Shown here: positions 52,099 to 64,000 of the stretch, one piece after another | Layout of the letters: each line of letters begins with the position of its first letter | Numbering within the stretch: position 1 is the stretch's first letter | Origin: Sediminibacillus albus | GTDB lineage: Bacteria; Bacillota; Bacilli; Bacillales; Amphibacillaceae | Assembly (NCBI RefSeq): GCF_900101125.1 | Contig: NZ_FNFL01000002.1 | Location: forward strand, 496,001 to 560,000 | DNA: 64,000 bases | Direction: 5' to 3' | Made by a program: the position numbers and the translations under genes | The notes under the pieces: model-generated | Seen by the model: only the letters and a program-made list of their open reading frames with translations | Told to the model about the DNA's origin: nothing | Database searches by the model: none

Positions 52099-52884
52099 AT
52101 GGCAGGTTCAACATTAGAAATAAAGGATCTTCATGTTTCCATTGAAGATCAAGAAATACTTAAAGGGGTTAATTTAACAATTACAGGCGGTGAGTTCCAC
52201 GCTGTCATGGGCCCGAATGGAACAGGTAAATCTACGCTTGCCTCGGCAATTATGGGGCATCCTAAATATGAAATCACTCAAGGCAGTGTCCTGCTGGATG
52301 GAGAAGACGTATTGGAAATGGAAGTAGATGAACGCGCGCAGGCTGGCCTTTTCCTTGCCATGCAGTATCCGAGCGAGATTAGCGGGGTAACTAACTCTGA
52401 TTTCCTACGTTCTTCTATTAACTCTCGTCGCGAAGAAGGAGACGAAATTTCTTTAATGAAGTTTATTAAAGAGATGGACGAAGCGATGGATTACTTGGAT
52501 ATGGATAAAAATATGGCTCAACGTTATTTAAATGAAGGTTTCTCCGGCGGTGAAAAGAAACGCAATGAAATTCTTCAGCTAATGATGATCAAGCCTGAAA
52601 TAGCTATTTTGGATGAAATTGATTCTGGTCTTGATATCGATGCTCTAAAAGTGGTATCTAAAGGAATCAACAAGCTCCGCAATGAAAATTTCGGATGTTT
52701 AATTATTACTCACTATCAGCGCCTGCTCAATTATATTACACCGGATAAAGTCCATGTCATGATGCAGGGAAGAGTTGTTAAGTCTGGTGGTCCGGAACTT
52801 GCACAACGCTTGGAAGCTGAAGGTTATGAGTGGATTAAAGAAGAATTAGGCATTGAAGATGAAACTGTAGGGCAAAAAGCGTAA
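52099..52884 (+). CDS. sufC: Fe-S cluster assembly ATPase SufC
   Basis: A 261-residue ABC-type ATPase of the SufBCD scaffold. Walker A is MGPNGTGKSTLASAIMG, the signature FSGGEKKRNEI, Walker B PEIAILDEIDSGLDIDA, as expected for SufC. AACTGGAGG precedes the ATG. First gene of the complete sufCDSUB set. Confidence 0.97.
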   Translation: MAGSTLEIKDLHVSIEDQEILKGVNLTITGGEFHAVMGPNGTGKSTLASAIMGHPKYEITQGSVLLDGEDVLEMEVDERAQAGLFLAMQYPSEISGVTNSDFLRSSINSRREEGDEISLMKFIKEMDEAMDYLDMDKNMAQRYLNEGFSGGEKKRNEILQLMMIKPEIAILDEIDSGLDIDALKVVSKGINKLRNENFGCLIITHYQRLLNYITPDKVHVMMQGRVVKSGGPELAQRLEAEGYEWIKEELGIEDETVGQKA

Positions 52885-52901
52885 CAGTAAGGAGGGGTAC
52901 C

Positions 52902-55856
<2,955 letters not shown>

Positions 55857-55897
55857 GACTGCTTTTGATGATCATTACCTAATAGGAGGTTTTCGAT

Positions 55898-57295
55898 ATG
55901 GCGAAAAAAGCGCCTGAAATTGAAGATTATAAATATGGTTTCCATGAACGGGATGTTTCCATTTTCCGTACGGAAAAAGGGCTGACAAAACGAGTTGTTG
56001 AAGAAATTTCCAAGCAAAAAGATGAGCCGGAATGGATGCTGGAATTCAGATTGAAAGCTCTTGAACAATTCTATAAAAAACCAATGCCGCAATGGGGCGG
56101 CGACTTGGCCGAATTAAATTTCGATGAGATCACTTATTATGTAAAACCTTCTGAGAAATCAGAACGTTCATGGGATGAAGTGCCAGAAGAAATTAAGAAC
56201 ACTTTTGACAAACTTGGTATTCCAGAAGCAGAGCAAAAATACCTTGCGGGTGTTTCCGCACAGTATGAATCTGAAGTTGTTTACCACAGTTTACAAGAAG
56301 ACCTTGAAAACATGGGGATTGTATTTAAAGACACCGATACTGCATTAAAAGAGAACGAAGACTTGTTTAGGGAATATTTCGGAAAAGTAATTCCTCCCGC
56401 TGATAATAAGTTCTCTGCCCTTAACTCTGCAGTATGGTCCGGTGGTTCATTTATATATGTACCGAAAGGCGTTAAGACAGATACTCCGCTGCAAGCATAT
56501 TTCCGAATAAACTCAGAGAACATGGGCCAATTCGAAAGAACGCTGATCATTGTAGATGAGGGAGCTTCTGTACACTATGTAGAAGGCTGTACCGCACCTG
56601 TTTATACGACAAACTCACTGCACAGTGCAGTAGTCGAGATTTTCGTCAAAAAGGATGCTTACTGCCGTTATACAACTATTCAAAACTGGGCCAACAATGT
56701 GTATAACCTTGTAACAAAACGGGCTATATGTGATGAAAATGCAACGATGGAATGGATTGACGGCAACTTAGGTTCCAAGCTGACCATGAAATATCCTGCA
56801 GTTATTTTGAGAGGTGAGGGAGCAAGGGGAATGACATTGTCCATTGCCTTGGCAGGAAAAGGCCAGCACCAGGATGCAGGAGCAAAAATGCACCACTTGG
56901 CACCTAACACTTCCTCCACCATCGTTTCTAAATCAATCTCGAAGCATGGCGGGAAGGTAACCTATCGGGGAATCGTCCAATTCGGCCGTAAAGCTGAAGG
57001 AGCCAGAGCGAATATCGAATGTGATACGTTAATTATGGATAATAAATCTACTTCAGATACGATTCCTTACAATGAGATTTTGAACGAGAATATCTCGCTT
57101 GAACACGAAGCGAAGGTATCCAAAGTTTCCGAGGAACAGCTATTCTACTTGATGAGCCGGGGTATTTCAGAAGAAGAAGCGACTGAAATGATTGTTATGG
57201 GCTTCATCGAGCCATTTACAAAAGAGCTTCCAATGGAATACGCTGTGGAAATGAATCGCTTAATCAAGTTCGAAATGGAAGGTTCGATTGGATAA
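55898..57295 (+). CDS. sufB: Fe-S cluster assembly protein SufB
   Basis: A 465-residue scaffold subunit that assembles Fe-S clusters with SufC and Suf[20 protein letters not shown] opens it, [20 protein letters not shown] carries a conserved cysteine, and the beta-helix repeats end in [26 protein letters not shown] precedes the ATG. Last gene of the suf operon, closed by a terminator. Confidence 0.97.
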   Translation: MAKKAPEIEDYKYGFHERDVSIFRTEKGLTKRVVEEISKQKDEPEWMLEFRLKALEQFYKKPMPQWGGDLAELNFDEITYYVKPSEKSERSWDEVPEEIKNTFDKLGIPEAEQKYLAGVSAQYESEVVYHSLQEDLENMGIVFKDTDTALKENEDLFREYFGKVIPPADNKFSALNSAVWSGGSFIYVPKGVKTDTPLQAYFRINSENMGQFERTLIIVDEGASVHYVEGCTAPVYTTNSLHSAVVEIFVKKDAYCRYTTIQNWANNVYNLVTKRAICDENATMEWIDGNLGSKLTMKYPAVILRGEGARGMTLSIALAGKGQHQDAGAKMHHLAPNTSSTIVSKSISKHGGKVTYRGIVQFGRKAEGARANIECDTLIMDNKSTSDTIPYNEILNENISLEHEAKVSKVSEEQLFYLMSRGISEEEATEMIVMGFIEPFTKELPMEYAVEMNRLIKFEMEGSIG

Positions 57296-57318
57296 ACAAT
57301 CTAATTAATGTAATAATA

Positions 57319-57344
57319 AAAGGACCCTTTAAGGGTCCTTTTTC
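57319..57344 (+). terminator. Terminator of the suf operon
   Basis: AAAGGACCC and its perfect complement around TTTAA, followed by Ts. Confidence 0.9.
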
Positions 57345-57514
57345 ATTTCTAACCTGCTTTTTTTTGAGAAGGGACAAGTAGTGGTTATATGGTATATTGA
57401 TGGAGGCCGAGCGGTATTTTTTACTTCAACGTTTATTTTACATAAACTAATAAAGAGTATAAATGGTTCTATTAATGAATGGGCAAATGATATATTAGAT
57501 GGAAGGGAATTAAC

Positions 57515-58336
57515 TTGGTTTATATTTTAAGTGTCTTGATAGGATTTTTAACAGCTTTTATTGGAAGTATAGCCGGGCTAGGAGGGGGAATAATCCTTGT
57601 TCCCAGCCTTTTATTGTTAAGCCAGCTGCTGGACAGTTTCAGCTGGGCTTCTCCACAAAATATCGTGGGAATTTCTTTGCTTGTGATGGTATTTACCGGC
57701 CTGTCTTCCAGCATCGCTTACATGAAAAAAGGAAGGGTCGATTATCGCAGCGGTGTTATTTTTTTATCGGGAAGTATACCCGGAGGTATTCTCGGTTCAT
57801 GGCTGAACCAATTTGTATCAGAGGATGTTTTTTCTTTGTACTTTGGTATCTTAATGCTGCTAATGTCCGGGATGTTTTTTATCAAGAAAAAGACGCCTGT
57901 TTTGAAACGGCAGGAGCAGCCTAAAGGGGTGCAAAGGGAAGTGCTGTTAGAGGGGAAAAGGTACTATTACTCGTACTCCTTGTTTGGCGCGATTGCTATT
58001 TCGGTAGCTGTCGGGATTCTTTCCGGAATGTTCGGTATTGGAGGAGGCTCTCTGATAGTGCCGGCAATGATTTTATTATTTGGCTTTCCGGCTCATATTG
58101 CTACCGCAACGTCTATGTTTATGATACTTTTCTTAAGCTTAATCAGTTCCAGCACCCATATTTTTTTAGGCCATATTCCATGGCAGTACGTGTGGTTGTT
58201 TATACCAGGAGCTTGGATAGGTGGAACGCTAGGAGCTAAGGTAAACCAGCTTTTAAAAGGGCAGACGGTGGAATGGATATTAAGGATCCTTCTAGTTATC
58301 ATCGGTATTCGTTTAATTCTGCAAGGAATTGGATAA
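57515..58336 (+). CDS. TauE/SafE-family permease (sulfite exporter-like)
   Basis: A 273-residue membrane protein with about eight segments in two similar halves. SIAGLGGGIILVPSLLLLSQ and GMFGIGGGSLIVPAMILLFG are the paired TauE motifs. A small cytoplasmic loop (KKKTPVLKRQEQPK) separates the halves. It is likely an organosulfur or sulfite exporter, but the substrate is unknown. The start is TTG after a GAAGGGA site. It precedes yunD as YunE does in B. subtilis. Confidence 0.88.
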   Translation: MVYILSVLIGFLTAFIGSIAGLGGGIILVPSLLLLSQLLDSFSWASPQNIVGISLLVMVFTGLSSSIAYMKKGRVDYRSGVIFLSGSIPGGILGSWLNQFVSEDVFSLYFGILMLLMSGMFFIKKKTPVLKRQEQPKGVQREVLLEGKRYYYSYSLFGAIAISVAVGILSGMFGIGGGSLIVPAMILLFGFPAHIATATSMFMILFLSLISSSTHIFLGHIPWQYVWLFIPGAWIGGTLGAKVNQLLKGQTVEWILRILLVIIGIRLILQGIG

Positions 58337-58348
58337 GGGGACTTTGAT

Positions 58349-59743
58349 ATGAATGAAAAACTCTTTCTTTATTACACGAATGATTTGCACAGTCATTTTG
58401 AAAATTTTCCGCAGATCATTGGGCATTTTAAAGAAGAAGGGCTTATTAGAAAAAGAAATAACCAATCTTATTGGTTTATCGATATTGGCGACCATGTTGA
58501 TCGATCGCACCCAATCGCCGAGGCAATGAAAGGCAAAGCGAACGTGGAGTTACTAAATGATTCTGACTTTGATTTAGCTACAGTTGGTAATAACGAAGGC
58601 ATCACTCTCGATTATGAGGATTTATATCATTTGTATGATCATGCAGATTTTCAACTGGTTTGCGCCAATTTAACGAGTATGGAAGGCAGCCAGCCATCTT
58701 GGCTGAAGCCTACTGCGCATGTTACATCTATACAAGGCGTTAAAGTAGGCTTTATTGGCTTAACCGCGCCATTTAATGATTTTTATAACTTGCTTGGCTG
58801 GAATGTAGATGCCCCGTTTGCTGTGTTAGACAGGTATCTACCTGCGCTGGCGGAAGAATCTGATATAGTCGTTTTGTTATCTCATTTAGGGATTAGCGAC
58901 GATGAAGAAATTGCCAGGCGTTACCAGGATATTGACGTAATTATTGGCGGCCATACTCATCATTTATTCCGGGATGGAGAATATATTAATAATACTTTGC
59001 TGACGGCTGCAGGGAAACACGGAAAATATGTGGGCGAAGTCATTTTAACGTGGGATCACCAGCAGAATAAGCTGCTAAACAAAGAGGCATATGCAATCGC
59101 AACGGAAAATTTTCCGAAAGATGTAGAAACAGAAGCTAAACTGGCTGGCTATGCTTTACAAGCAAAGCAAAAGCTTGACCAAACGGTAGTGACACTGGAC
59201 CAATCATTGGAATTCGGCTGGTTCAAAGAAACGCCGATCATGAAGAAACTCGTAGAAACACTAAAGGATTGGACTGCTGCTGACTGCGCTATGCTAAATG
59301 CAGGAGTACTATTGGATAGGTTTGATAAAGGGAACGTTACCTTGGGAGATATCCACAGAATTTGCCCGCATCCGATTAATCCGTGTCTAGTATCTTTAAA
59401 TGGCGATGAATTAATGGAAGTGATTAGAATGTCCATCACGAAGCAATTTACCGAACTGAAGCTGAAAGGGTTTGGTTTTCGTGGCGAAGTTCTCGGCCGG
59501 ATGGTATTTTCCGGAGCTAAAGTGGAAATTGAAAAGCAGTCTGAGGGGCAGGAACGCGTCGTAAGTGTTCAAATAAATGGTGTTCCTTTAGATATGGAAA
59601 AAGAATATACAGTAGCTACTGCTGATACATTTACTTTTGGCCGCTTGCTTCCTGAAATAGCTAAGTCGGAAACCAAGCAATTTTTCATGCCGGAATTTTT
59701 AAGGGATTTACTTGCAGAGACATTAAAGAAAAATTTCCAGTAG
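58349..59743 (+). CDS. yunD: Bifunctional metallophosphatase / 5'-nucleotidase (YunD-like)
   Basis: A 464-residue cytoplasmic enzyme. The metallophosphatase half has the dinuclear-metal residues in LYYTNDLHSHFENF, WFIDIGDHVDRSHP, ATVGNNEGITLDYE, VVLLSHLGISDDEE and IIGGHTHHLF. The C-terminal ~200 residues are a 5'-nucleotidase substrate-binding domain (CAMLNAGVLLDRFDKGNVTL, then ICPHPINPCLVSLNGDELME). There is no signal peptide, unlike secreted 5'-nucleotidases. GGGGACTTTG precedes the ATG. Confidence 0.92.
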   Translation: MNEKLFLYYTNDLHSHFENFPQIIGHFKEEGLIRKRNNQSYWFIDIGDHVDRSHPIAEAMKGKANVELLNDSDFDLATVGNNEGITLDYEDLYHLYDHADFQLVCANLTSMEGSQPSWLKPTAHVTSIQGVKVGFIGLTAPFNDFYNLLGWNVDAPFAVLDRYLPALAEESDIVVLLSHLGISDDEEIARRYQDIDVIIGGHTHHLFRDGEYINNTLLTAAGKHGKYVGEVILTWDHQQNKLLNKEAYAIATENFPKDVETEAKLAGYALQAKQKLDQTVVTLDQSLEFGWFKETPIMKKLVETLKDWTAADCAMLNAGVLLDRFDKGNVTLGDIHRICPHPINPCLVSLNGDELMEVIRMSITKQFTELKLKGFGFRGEVLGRMVFSGAKVEIEKQSEGQERVVSVQINGVPLDMEKEYTVATADTFTFGRLLPEIAKSETKQFFMPEFLRDLLAETLKKNFQ

Positions 59744-59800
59744 GTAATACACACCTCAGCATTTTCGCCATATAGTATGGTGAAAGGAGTGTATCTGCTG

Positions 59801-60112
59801 ATGCTTTCTGTTAAACCGATTTTTATTGAAGAGATTCCATTTACAGCCATTCGTGTCGAATTGCCCAAAACCAACCTGTTGATCGTTTCTAATGATGAAG
59901 GTTATATCATGTGCGGAGCTCTGGACGTTGATCTGCTGAGCGAAAAGCTGGCAGACCGGCATATTATTGCTGCACGTGCTGTAGGTGTGAAAACGATCGA
60001 GCAGCTGCTTGATGCTCCATTGGAAAAGGTAACCGATGCTGCCAAAGACAAAGGGTGGCACGTAGGTATGCCGGGAAAGGAAGCTCTGCTGAAAATAGCT
60101 GCCGCTAAATAA
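59801..60112 (+). CDS. yunC: YunC-family protein (DUF1805)
   Basis: A 103-residue alpha/beta protein (MLSVKPIFIEEIPFTAIRVE, NLLIVSNDEGYIMCGALDVD, then ARAVGVKTIEQLLDAPLEKV) matching the DUF1805/YunC family of unknown function. The ATG at 59801 lies 11 bases after AAGGAG. Upstream in-frame codons reach this site with little spacing. It follows yunD as in B. subtilis. Confidence 0.88.
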   Translation: MLSVKPIFIEEIPFTAIRVELPKTNLLIVSNDEGYIMCGALDVDLLSEKLADRHIIAARAVGVKTIEQLLDAPLEKVTDAAKDKGWHVGMPGKEALLKIAAAK

Positions 60113-60161
60113 AACGAGTGAAATTGACAAAAAACAACAAATTTAGTTTGATTTCTAAACC

Positions 60162-60193
60162 AAATCCTCTATACTCAATATAGAGGATTTTCC
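60162..60193 (+). terminator. Hairpin after yunC
   Basis: AAATCCTCTATA and its perfect complement around CTCAA, followed by TCC. It is a likely terminator with a short T-tract. The rest of the gap to 60298 contains a GC-richer stretch that I cannot classify. Confidence 0.6.
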
Positions 60194-60298
60194 AGTGTAT
60201 AGAACCGGAACAGAAACCGGGGGTAACTTCAGCTGGTTAAAATAAAGATTTAGCGGTTAAACAGTTTTTCACAAGCTTGATGGAGTTAGGAGAAAGAT

Positions 60299-61399
60299 AT
60301 GAGGATAGCAGCAACTAAAAGGATAGAGCCGGGCACAAAACTCGCTAAAGCGGTTTACAATGAAAATGGGCAAGTACTTATCCAAAATGATGTCCGCTTA
60401 ACGAAACGCATGTTAAATCGGCTTTTAAAAAATAATATTACTTATGTACATATTAAAGATACGCTTACGGAAGATATCGAAGTTTCTTCTCCTGTTTCGG
60501 AGCAGCTCCGTATGGAAGCCTATCAGACAATAAAAAACTCCTTCTCTGATTTCAAAGAAGAGGGCATTGGAAAGAATTCGTTTGTTTTTGAAAAGACGAG
60601 CCAGAAAATGACCGGGACTGTCCACTCCCTGATAGAGGAAATCCAACAAGCGGATGAGGTAATATCGATATTATCCGATATATTTATTAGTGATAACTAT
60701 GTATTTTCCCATTCTTTGAATGTGACCATTTATTCATTAGCATTAGGGACAGAGCTAGGACTCCCTTCCTCCCAGTTGGAGGAGATAGGCCTAGGGGCCA
60801 TGCTGCATGATGTCGGCAAGATGTTTATTCCTCATGAGATACTGCAAAAGAGTGAAAAACTTACAGATAAAGAGTTTGAAATAGTTAAAGGCCATGCAGA
60901 AATGGGCTTTGAGTTTTTACGAAAGATAGATAATGTCCCATTGCTAGCAGCTCATTGTGCATTTCAACATCATGAGCGGTTGAATGGGTCAGGGTACCCC
61001 CGGGGGCTGACAAAAGATGAAATGCATCCGCATGCAAAATTGATAGGCATTGCTGATGTTTTTGATGCGGTGACGAGCAACCGTATATATCGCGACGCAT
61101 TGCTCCCACACGAAGGTTTGGAAGTGTTATATGCAGGTGCCGGAGACTTATTTGATAAAGAACTGGTTGCAGCTTTTAGACGGACAATTGCCGTTTACCC
61201 AACAGGATTAATGGTTGATCTAAGTGATGGCCGTTCAGGGATAGTTGCCAAGCAAAACAATTATTTATCTGAACGGCCGGTTGTCCGTGTACTGGAAGAG
61301 AATGGCCAAACAGTAAGCTGTCCTTATGAGATTGATTTGGCTGAATCTCTAAATGTGATGGTTACTTCCTGCTATACAGCTAAGCTGGCCAAAAATTAA
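60299..61399 (+). CDS. HD-GYP domain phosphodiesterase
   Basis: A 366-residue protein. The HD-GYP catalytic domain (residues ~110-290) has the metal-site HD in LGAMLHDVGKMFIPHE and the GYP-like triad in HHERLNGSGYPRGLTKDEMH, and IADVFDAVTSNRIYRDALLP. The N-terminal ~100 residues resemble the DUF3391 or other small regulatory domains of this class. Likely a cyclic-di-nucleotide phosphodiesterase, as predicted by the family, but activity is not shown. AGGAGAAAGAT precedes the ATG. Confidence 0.88.
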   Translation: MRIAATKRIEPGTKLAKAVYNENGQVLIQNDVRLTKRMLNRLLKNNITYVHIKDTLTEDIEVSSPVSEQLRMEAYQTIKNSFSDFKEEGIGKNSFVFEKTSQKMTGTVHSLIEEIQQADEVISILSDIFISDNYVFSHSLNVTIYSLALGTELGLPSSQLEEIGLGAMLHDVGKMFIPHEILQKSEKLTDKEFEIVKGHAEMGFEFLRKIDNVPLLAAHCAFQHHERLNGSGYPRGLTKDEMHPHAKLIGIADVFDAVTSNRIYRDALLPHEGLEVLYAGAGDLFDKELVAAFRRTIAVYPTGLMVDLSDGRSGIVAKQNNYLSERPVVRVLEENGQTVSCPYEIDLAESLNVMVTSCYTAKLAKN

Positions 61400-61462
61400 A
61401 TAGTGACTTAAATTCTAACCTCCTCTTAAAATGCATATGGTTTTTTGAGGAGGTCTTCTATA

Positions 61463-62251
61463 TTGAAAAAAAAGAATCATTTTAAAAAAAACATGTCTCC
61501 GCCTCCGTTTCGCCATGTGTTTCTAGTAACATTTATATTTTTTGTTTTATCTACTTTCGGAAGTATTTGGATAATAAATGAAGGAATTGAACCGACCTTA
61601 ATGGATATTGCTGATACAAGAGCAAGGCAGTATGCACGAATGGCGATTAATGAAGCGGTCAGTAAAAAAATTGCTGATGATTTGGAATATGAAGAATTAA
61701 TCCAGGAGAAATTCGACGATGAAGGAAATCCAGTCTCGGTAGGATGGAACTCCGTTGTCACCAACCGGGTTGTCAGGAATACTACCAACCGTGTGCAGAA
61801 CTTCCTCAAGCTGCTGGAAAAAGGCCAGGTGCCAGATCCAGGAAGCACGTTAGATGTTGAATTGGAGCCTGAGGAAAATCCTTCGATTGAATCGGTCAGT
61901 GAAGACCCGACTTTGATACAAATTCCCGTTGGCCAAGCGCTTGGAATCCCTTTATTGGCTAACCTGGGACCTAAAATACCTGTGAACATTGAAGTGATCG
62001 GGGATGTCCAGTCTGAGCCCATCATGGAAAGAGAAGAAATGGGGATTAATAATGTCTATTTCGCTTTATACGTTGAAATGGATGTAAATTTGCGCGTGGT
62101 CGTACCGTTCCAAACCAAGAATATTGAGATAAAATCGAAAATCAAAATTGATGACCGGATTATCTATTTTGAAGTCCCTTATTATTATAACGGAAATGGA
62201 GGCGGTGAGCCTCCGCAGCTCTCGATTCCAATGGAGGACCCCTTGCAATAG
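61463..62251 (+). CDS. yunB: Sporulation protein YunB
   Basis: A 262-residue protein with one N-terminal membrane segment (RHVFLVTFIFFVLSTFGSIW) and an extracytoplasmic domain rich in beta strands, including ARQYARMAINEAVSKKIADD and IPVGQALGIPLLANLGPKIP. It matches YunB, a sigma-E-controlled protein needed for efficient spore formation. The TTG at 61463, eight bases after GAGGAGGT, is preferred to an in-frame start 18 bases earlier. A promoter for the lysine riboswitch transcript overlaps its stop codon. Confidence 0.9.
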   Translation: MKKKNHFKKNMSPPPFRHVFLVTFIFFVLSTFGSIWIINEGIEPTLMDIADTRARQYARMAINEAVSKKIADDLEYEELIQEKFDDEGNPVSVGWNSVVTNRVVRNTTNRVQNFLKLLEKGQVPDPGSTLDVELEPEENPSIESVSEDPTLIQIPVGQALGIPLLANLGPKIPVNIEVIGDVQSEPIMEREEMGINNVYFALYVEMDVNLRVVVPFQTKNIEIKSKIKIDDRIIYFEVPYYYNGNGGGEPPQLSIPMEDPLQ

Positions 62252-62271
62252 CAGCAAGGGACTGGTACAAT
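62243..62271 (+). promoter_or_regulatory. Promoter of the lysine riboswitch unit
   Basis: TTGCAA, a 17-base spacer and TACAAT. It straddles the yunB stop codon. The start is expected near 62278, about 25 bases before the aptamer. Confidence 0.75.
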
Positions 62272-62302
62272 GTACGAGGAATTGAATAGCGAGACCTTAT
62301 CA

Positions 62303-62482
62303 GATCGGTGAGGTAGAGGTGCAGACAGGATCAGTATCCAGCTGGAGGATGACAACAGCGATGGTTGGTGAAAGGCCTGGCTGCCGAAGCGTAAGGGAAG
62401 GTCACCCCCTTATTGCTGGTATTTTTCCTAACAGGAATTATACTGTCATGTCTGGATAGAATAGCATGAAGGGCTACTGATC
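62303..62482 (+). promoter_or_regulatory. Lysine riboswitch (L-box)
   Basis: The L-box signatures appear in order: GGTGAGGTAGAGGTGC, AGTA, GGAGGATGACAACAGCGATG, GTGAAAGGCCTGG, CTGCCGAAGC, GGTCACCCCC and AAGGGCTAC. P1 is GATCGGT with ACTGATC. A terminator follows. Lysine would turn off the downstream transporter gene. Confidence 0.93.
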
Positions 62483-62510
62483 GAAATGGAGGATAACATA
62501 AGTTGCGAAT

Positions 62511-62548
62511 AAAAGCAGTGATAGGTTATTTTCTATCACTGCTTTTTT
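62511..62548 (+). terminator. L-box terminator
   Basis: AAAAGCAGTGATAG and its complement around GTTATTTT, followed by six Ts. Confidence 0.9.
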
Positions 62549-62719
62549 GTACGCTAATGGTGATTCTTCGCTTGATTGAATGAGTTATTTAAGTGTTCGG
62601 ACCTTTTAGCAGCCATTGCTAGAATGTTAAAGCACTATTGCAATAGTCCCCTTCTATTTTCCTTCAGATATTCATATATGTTCATTTCCATAAACTAAAT
62701 AATCATACGGAGGTACACC

Positions 62720-64000
62720 ATGGAAGGAACTATTTACTCACTCATCCCGGCACTATTGATGCTGATTCTCGTCATAGCTACGAGAAAAGTCTTGTTGTCA
62801 CTAGGGGCAGGTGTTATAGTCGGGGCATTCATGCTCCATGATTATAATCTCCTGAGTGCATTACAGGAAATCTGGTTTGTTTTTAGGACTATTTTTGTGG
62901 CAGAAGGAGCCCTGAACTCAGGTAATCTTTATTTACTGGGCTTTTTAATACTGCTAGGCATTACAACTGCTTTTTTGACCGCATCAGGAGGTAGCCAGGC
63001 GTTTGGCGAGTGGGCAATCCATAAAATTAAAACACGCAAAGGCGCCCAGCTAATGCCATCGGTTTTGGGACTAATTATATTTATTGATGATTATTTCAAC
63101 AGCCTTGCGGTAGGACAAATCGCTCGTCCCCTAACGGATCGCCATAATATTTCACGAGCGAAGCTGGCTTATTTTATTGATTCTACTTCTGCGCCAATTA
63201 CAGTTATTTCTCCTATTTCCAGCTGGGGAGCTTATATAATTGGAACATTGGGCAGTATCCTGGCAGCAAATGAAATAACAGAGTATGCTCCGCTACAAGC
63301 ATTCGTCAGCATGATTCCCTTAAATCTGTATGCTTTCGCTGCTATTTTGCTCGTGTTTCTGGTAGCTCTTTTCCGATTGGACATTGGGCCAATGCAGAAG
63401 CACGAAAAGCGGGCTTTGGAAACCGGCCAGTTAACTGATCCGGAACGCGGAGATGTTCCAGGTGATTTAGATGAGTCGATAAGAGCCAATAGCGATGGGA
63501 AAATATATCATCTAGCAGTGCCGATTATTTCGCTAATAGTCGGTACTGTCGCCGCTATGATTGTAACTGGTATTAACAATACGGAAGGTGAAGCAGGCAT
63601 TCTCGATATCTTTGCAAACACTGACGTAAACATTTCCTTGTTTTTGGGTGGAATATTGGCAGTGGCAGTAGCTTTACTGCTGTATTTAATCCAGCAGCAG
63701 CCAAAAACAAAAACAGGCAGAGTCCTCTGGGAGGGTACCAAAGCGATGCTGCCAGCCATATATATATTAGTATTGGCCTGGATGATCGGTTCGATTATCG
63801 ATAGTTTAGGTACTGGTGAGTATCTGGCTAATCTCGTCCAGGAAGCATCATTAAATCCAGCATTTCTTCCGTTTTTAATTTTTATAGTAGCCAGCTTTAT
63901 GGCATTGGCTACAGGAACATCATGGGGAACATTCGGAATCATGCTGCCCATAGCTGGTGAAATTACTGCAATGACGGATGTTAATTTAGTGTTGCCGGCC
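62720..64000 (+). CDS. NhaC-family antiporter, predicted lysine transporter (3' end outside window)
   Basis: The frame runs from ATG after GGAGGTACACC to the window end, 427 codons without a stop. It is a multi-segment membrane protein with the NhaC hallmark LIIFIDDYFNSLAVGQIARP, plus FIDSTSAPITVISPISSWGA. The lysine riboswitch places it with LysW-type carriers, NhaC relatives predicted to carry lysine, rather than a general sodium/proton antiporter. Transport of lysine remains inference. The gene was left without a listed end because the window stops first. Confidence 0.85.
   Translation, partial: MEGTIYSLIPALLMLILVIATRKVLLSLGAGVIVGAFMLHDYNLLSALQEIWFVFRTIFVAEGALNSGNLYLLGFLILLGITTAFLTASGGSQAFGEWAIHKIKTRKGAQLMPSVLGLIIFIDDYFNSLAVGQIARPLTDRHNISRAKLAYFIDSTSAPITVISPISSWGAYIIGTLGSILAANEITEYAPLQAFVSMIPLNLYAFAAILLVFLVALFRLDIGPMQKHEKRALETGQLTDPERGDVPGDLDESIRANSDGKIYHLAVPIISLIVGTVAAMIVTGINNTEGEAGILDIFANTDVNISLFLGGILAVAVALLLYLIQQQPKTKTGRVLWEGTKAMLPAIYILVLAWMIGSIIDSLGTGEYLANLVQEASLNPAFLPFLIFIVASFMALATGTSWGTFGIMLPIAGEITAMTDVNLVLPA

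Noticed and set aside
60195-60298. A riboswitch in front of the HD-GYP gene
   Set aside because: A short GC-rich stretch is present, but neither c-di-GMP-I nor c-di-GMP-II signatures are seen.

Overview
The window looks like chromosomal core DNA of an endospore-forming member of the Bacillaceae. Evidence includes AT-rich Bacillus-type ribosome binding sites, frequent TTG and GTG starts, an alpha/beta-type small acid-soluble spore protein, a YunB sporulation protein, a bacilliredoxin, and a gene order from the proline dehydrogenase FadM-like gene through fad, yusI, gcvH, yusF/E/D, metNIQ and suf that follows the Bacillus subtilis yus/yur region. An Oceanobacillus/Virgibacillus-like genus is my inference, not something the sequence proves. 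I see no prophage, CRISPR array, transposase or rRNA/tRNA cluster.

Layout. 0-8.7 kb: the end of rnr, a non-coding dispersed repeat, a GNAT protein, smpB and the tmRNA gene ssrA, a ZIP-type metal transporter with a DtxR/MntR-like palindrome at its promoter, a CNNM/CorC-type membrane protein and a quinone oxidoreductase. 9-15 kb: a CwlO-like peptidoglycan hydrolase, a D,D-carboxypeptidase, four small genes (one a spore protein), then a bacilliredoxin and a HEAT-repeat protein on the minus strand. 15-25 kb: pabA and a pabB-pabC fusion, a glutaredoxin, the Fur-type petrobactin-like uptake system fpbNOPQ (with an unexplained structured spacer), and a c-di-GMP-I riboswitch ahead of cheX-like, cheW and chemoreceptor genes. 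25-38 kb: accessory metabolism and transport, including an acyl-CoA dehydrogenase, a fluoride riboswitch with two crcB genes, an M14 peptidase, a SulP transporter with a UspA protein, a VLRF1-like protein, and the znuABC-zur zinc operon behind tandem Zur boxes. 38-48 kb: copZ, fatty-acid beta-oxidation (fadM-like, fadNAE with a FadR operator) and the inverted second copy of the dispersed repeat, followed by yusI, gcvH, toprim and thioredoxin-like genes. 48-57 kb: a SAM-I riboswitch with metNIQ, a small unknown gene, and sufCDSUB. 57-64 kb: a TauE-like permease, yunD, yunC, an HD-GYP protein, yunB, and a lysine riboswitch ahead of an NhaC-family transporter that runs off the end.

Common threads. 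Metal and anion homeostasis recurs (Zur, Fur, MntR-like, fluoride, copper). Four riboswitches (c-di-GMP-I, fluoride, SAM-I, lysine) each sit before a terminator and a fitting gene. Low-molecular-weight redox proteins are also common. The least explained elements are the inverted pair of 400-490 bp non-coding repeats, the structured spacer between fpbP and fpbQ, the leader hairpin before the carboxypeptidase gene, and two genes whose reading frames lack any well-placed ATG/GTG/TTG start.
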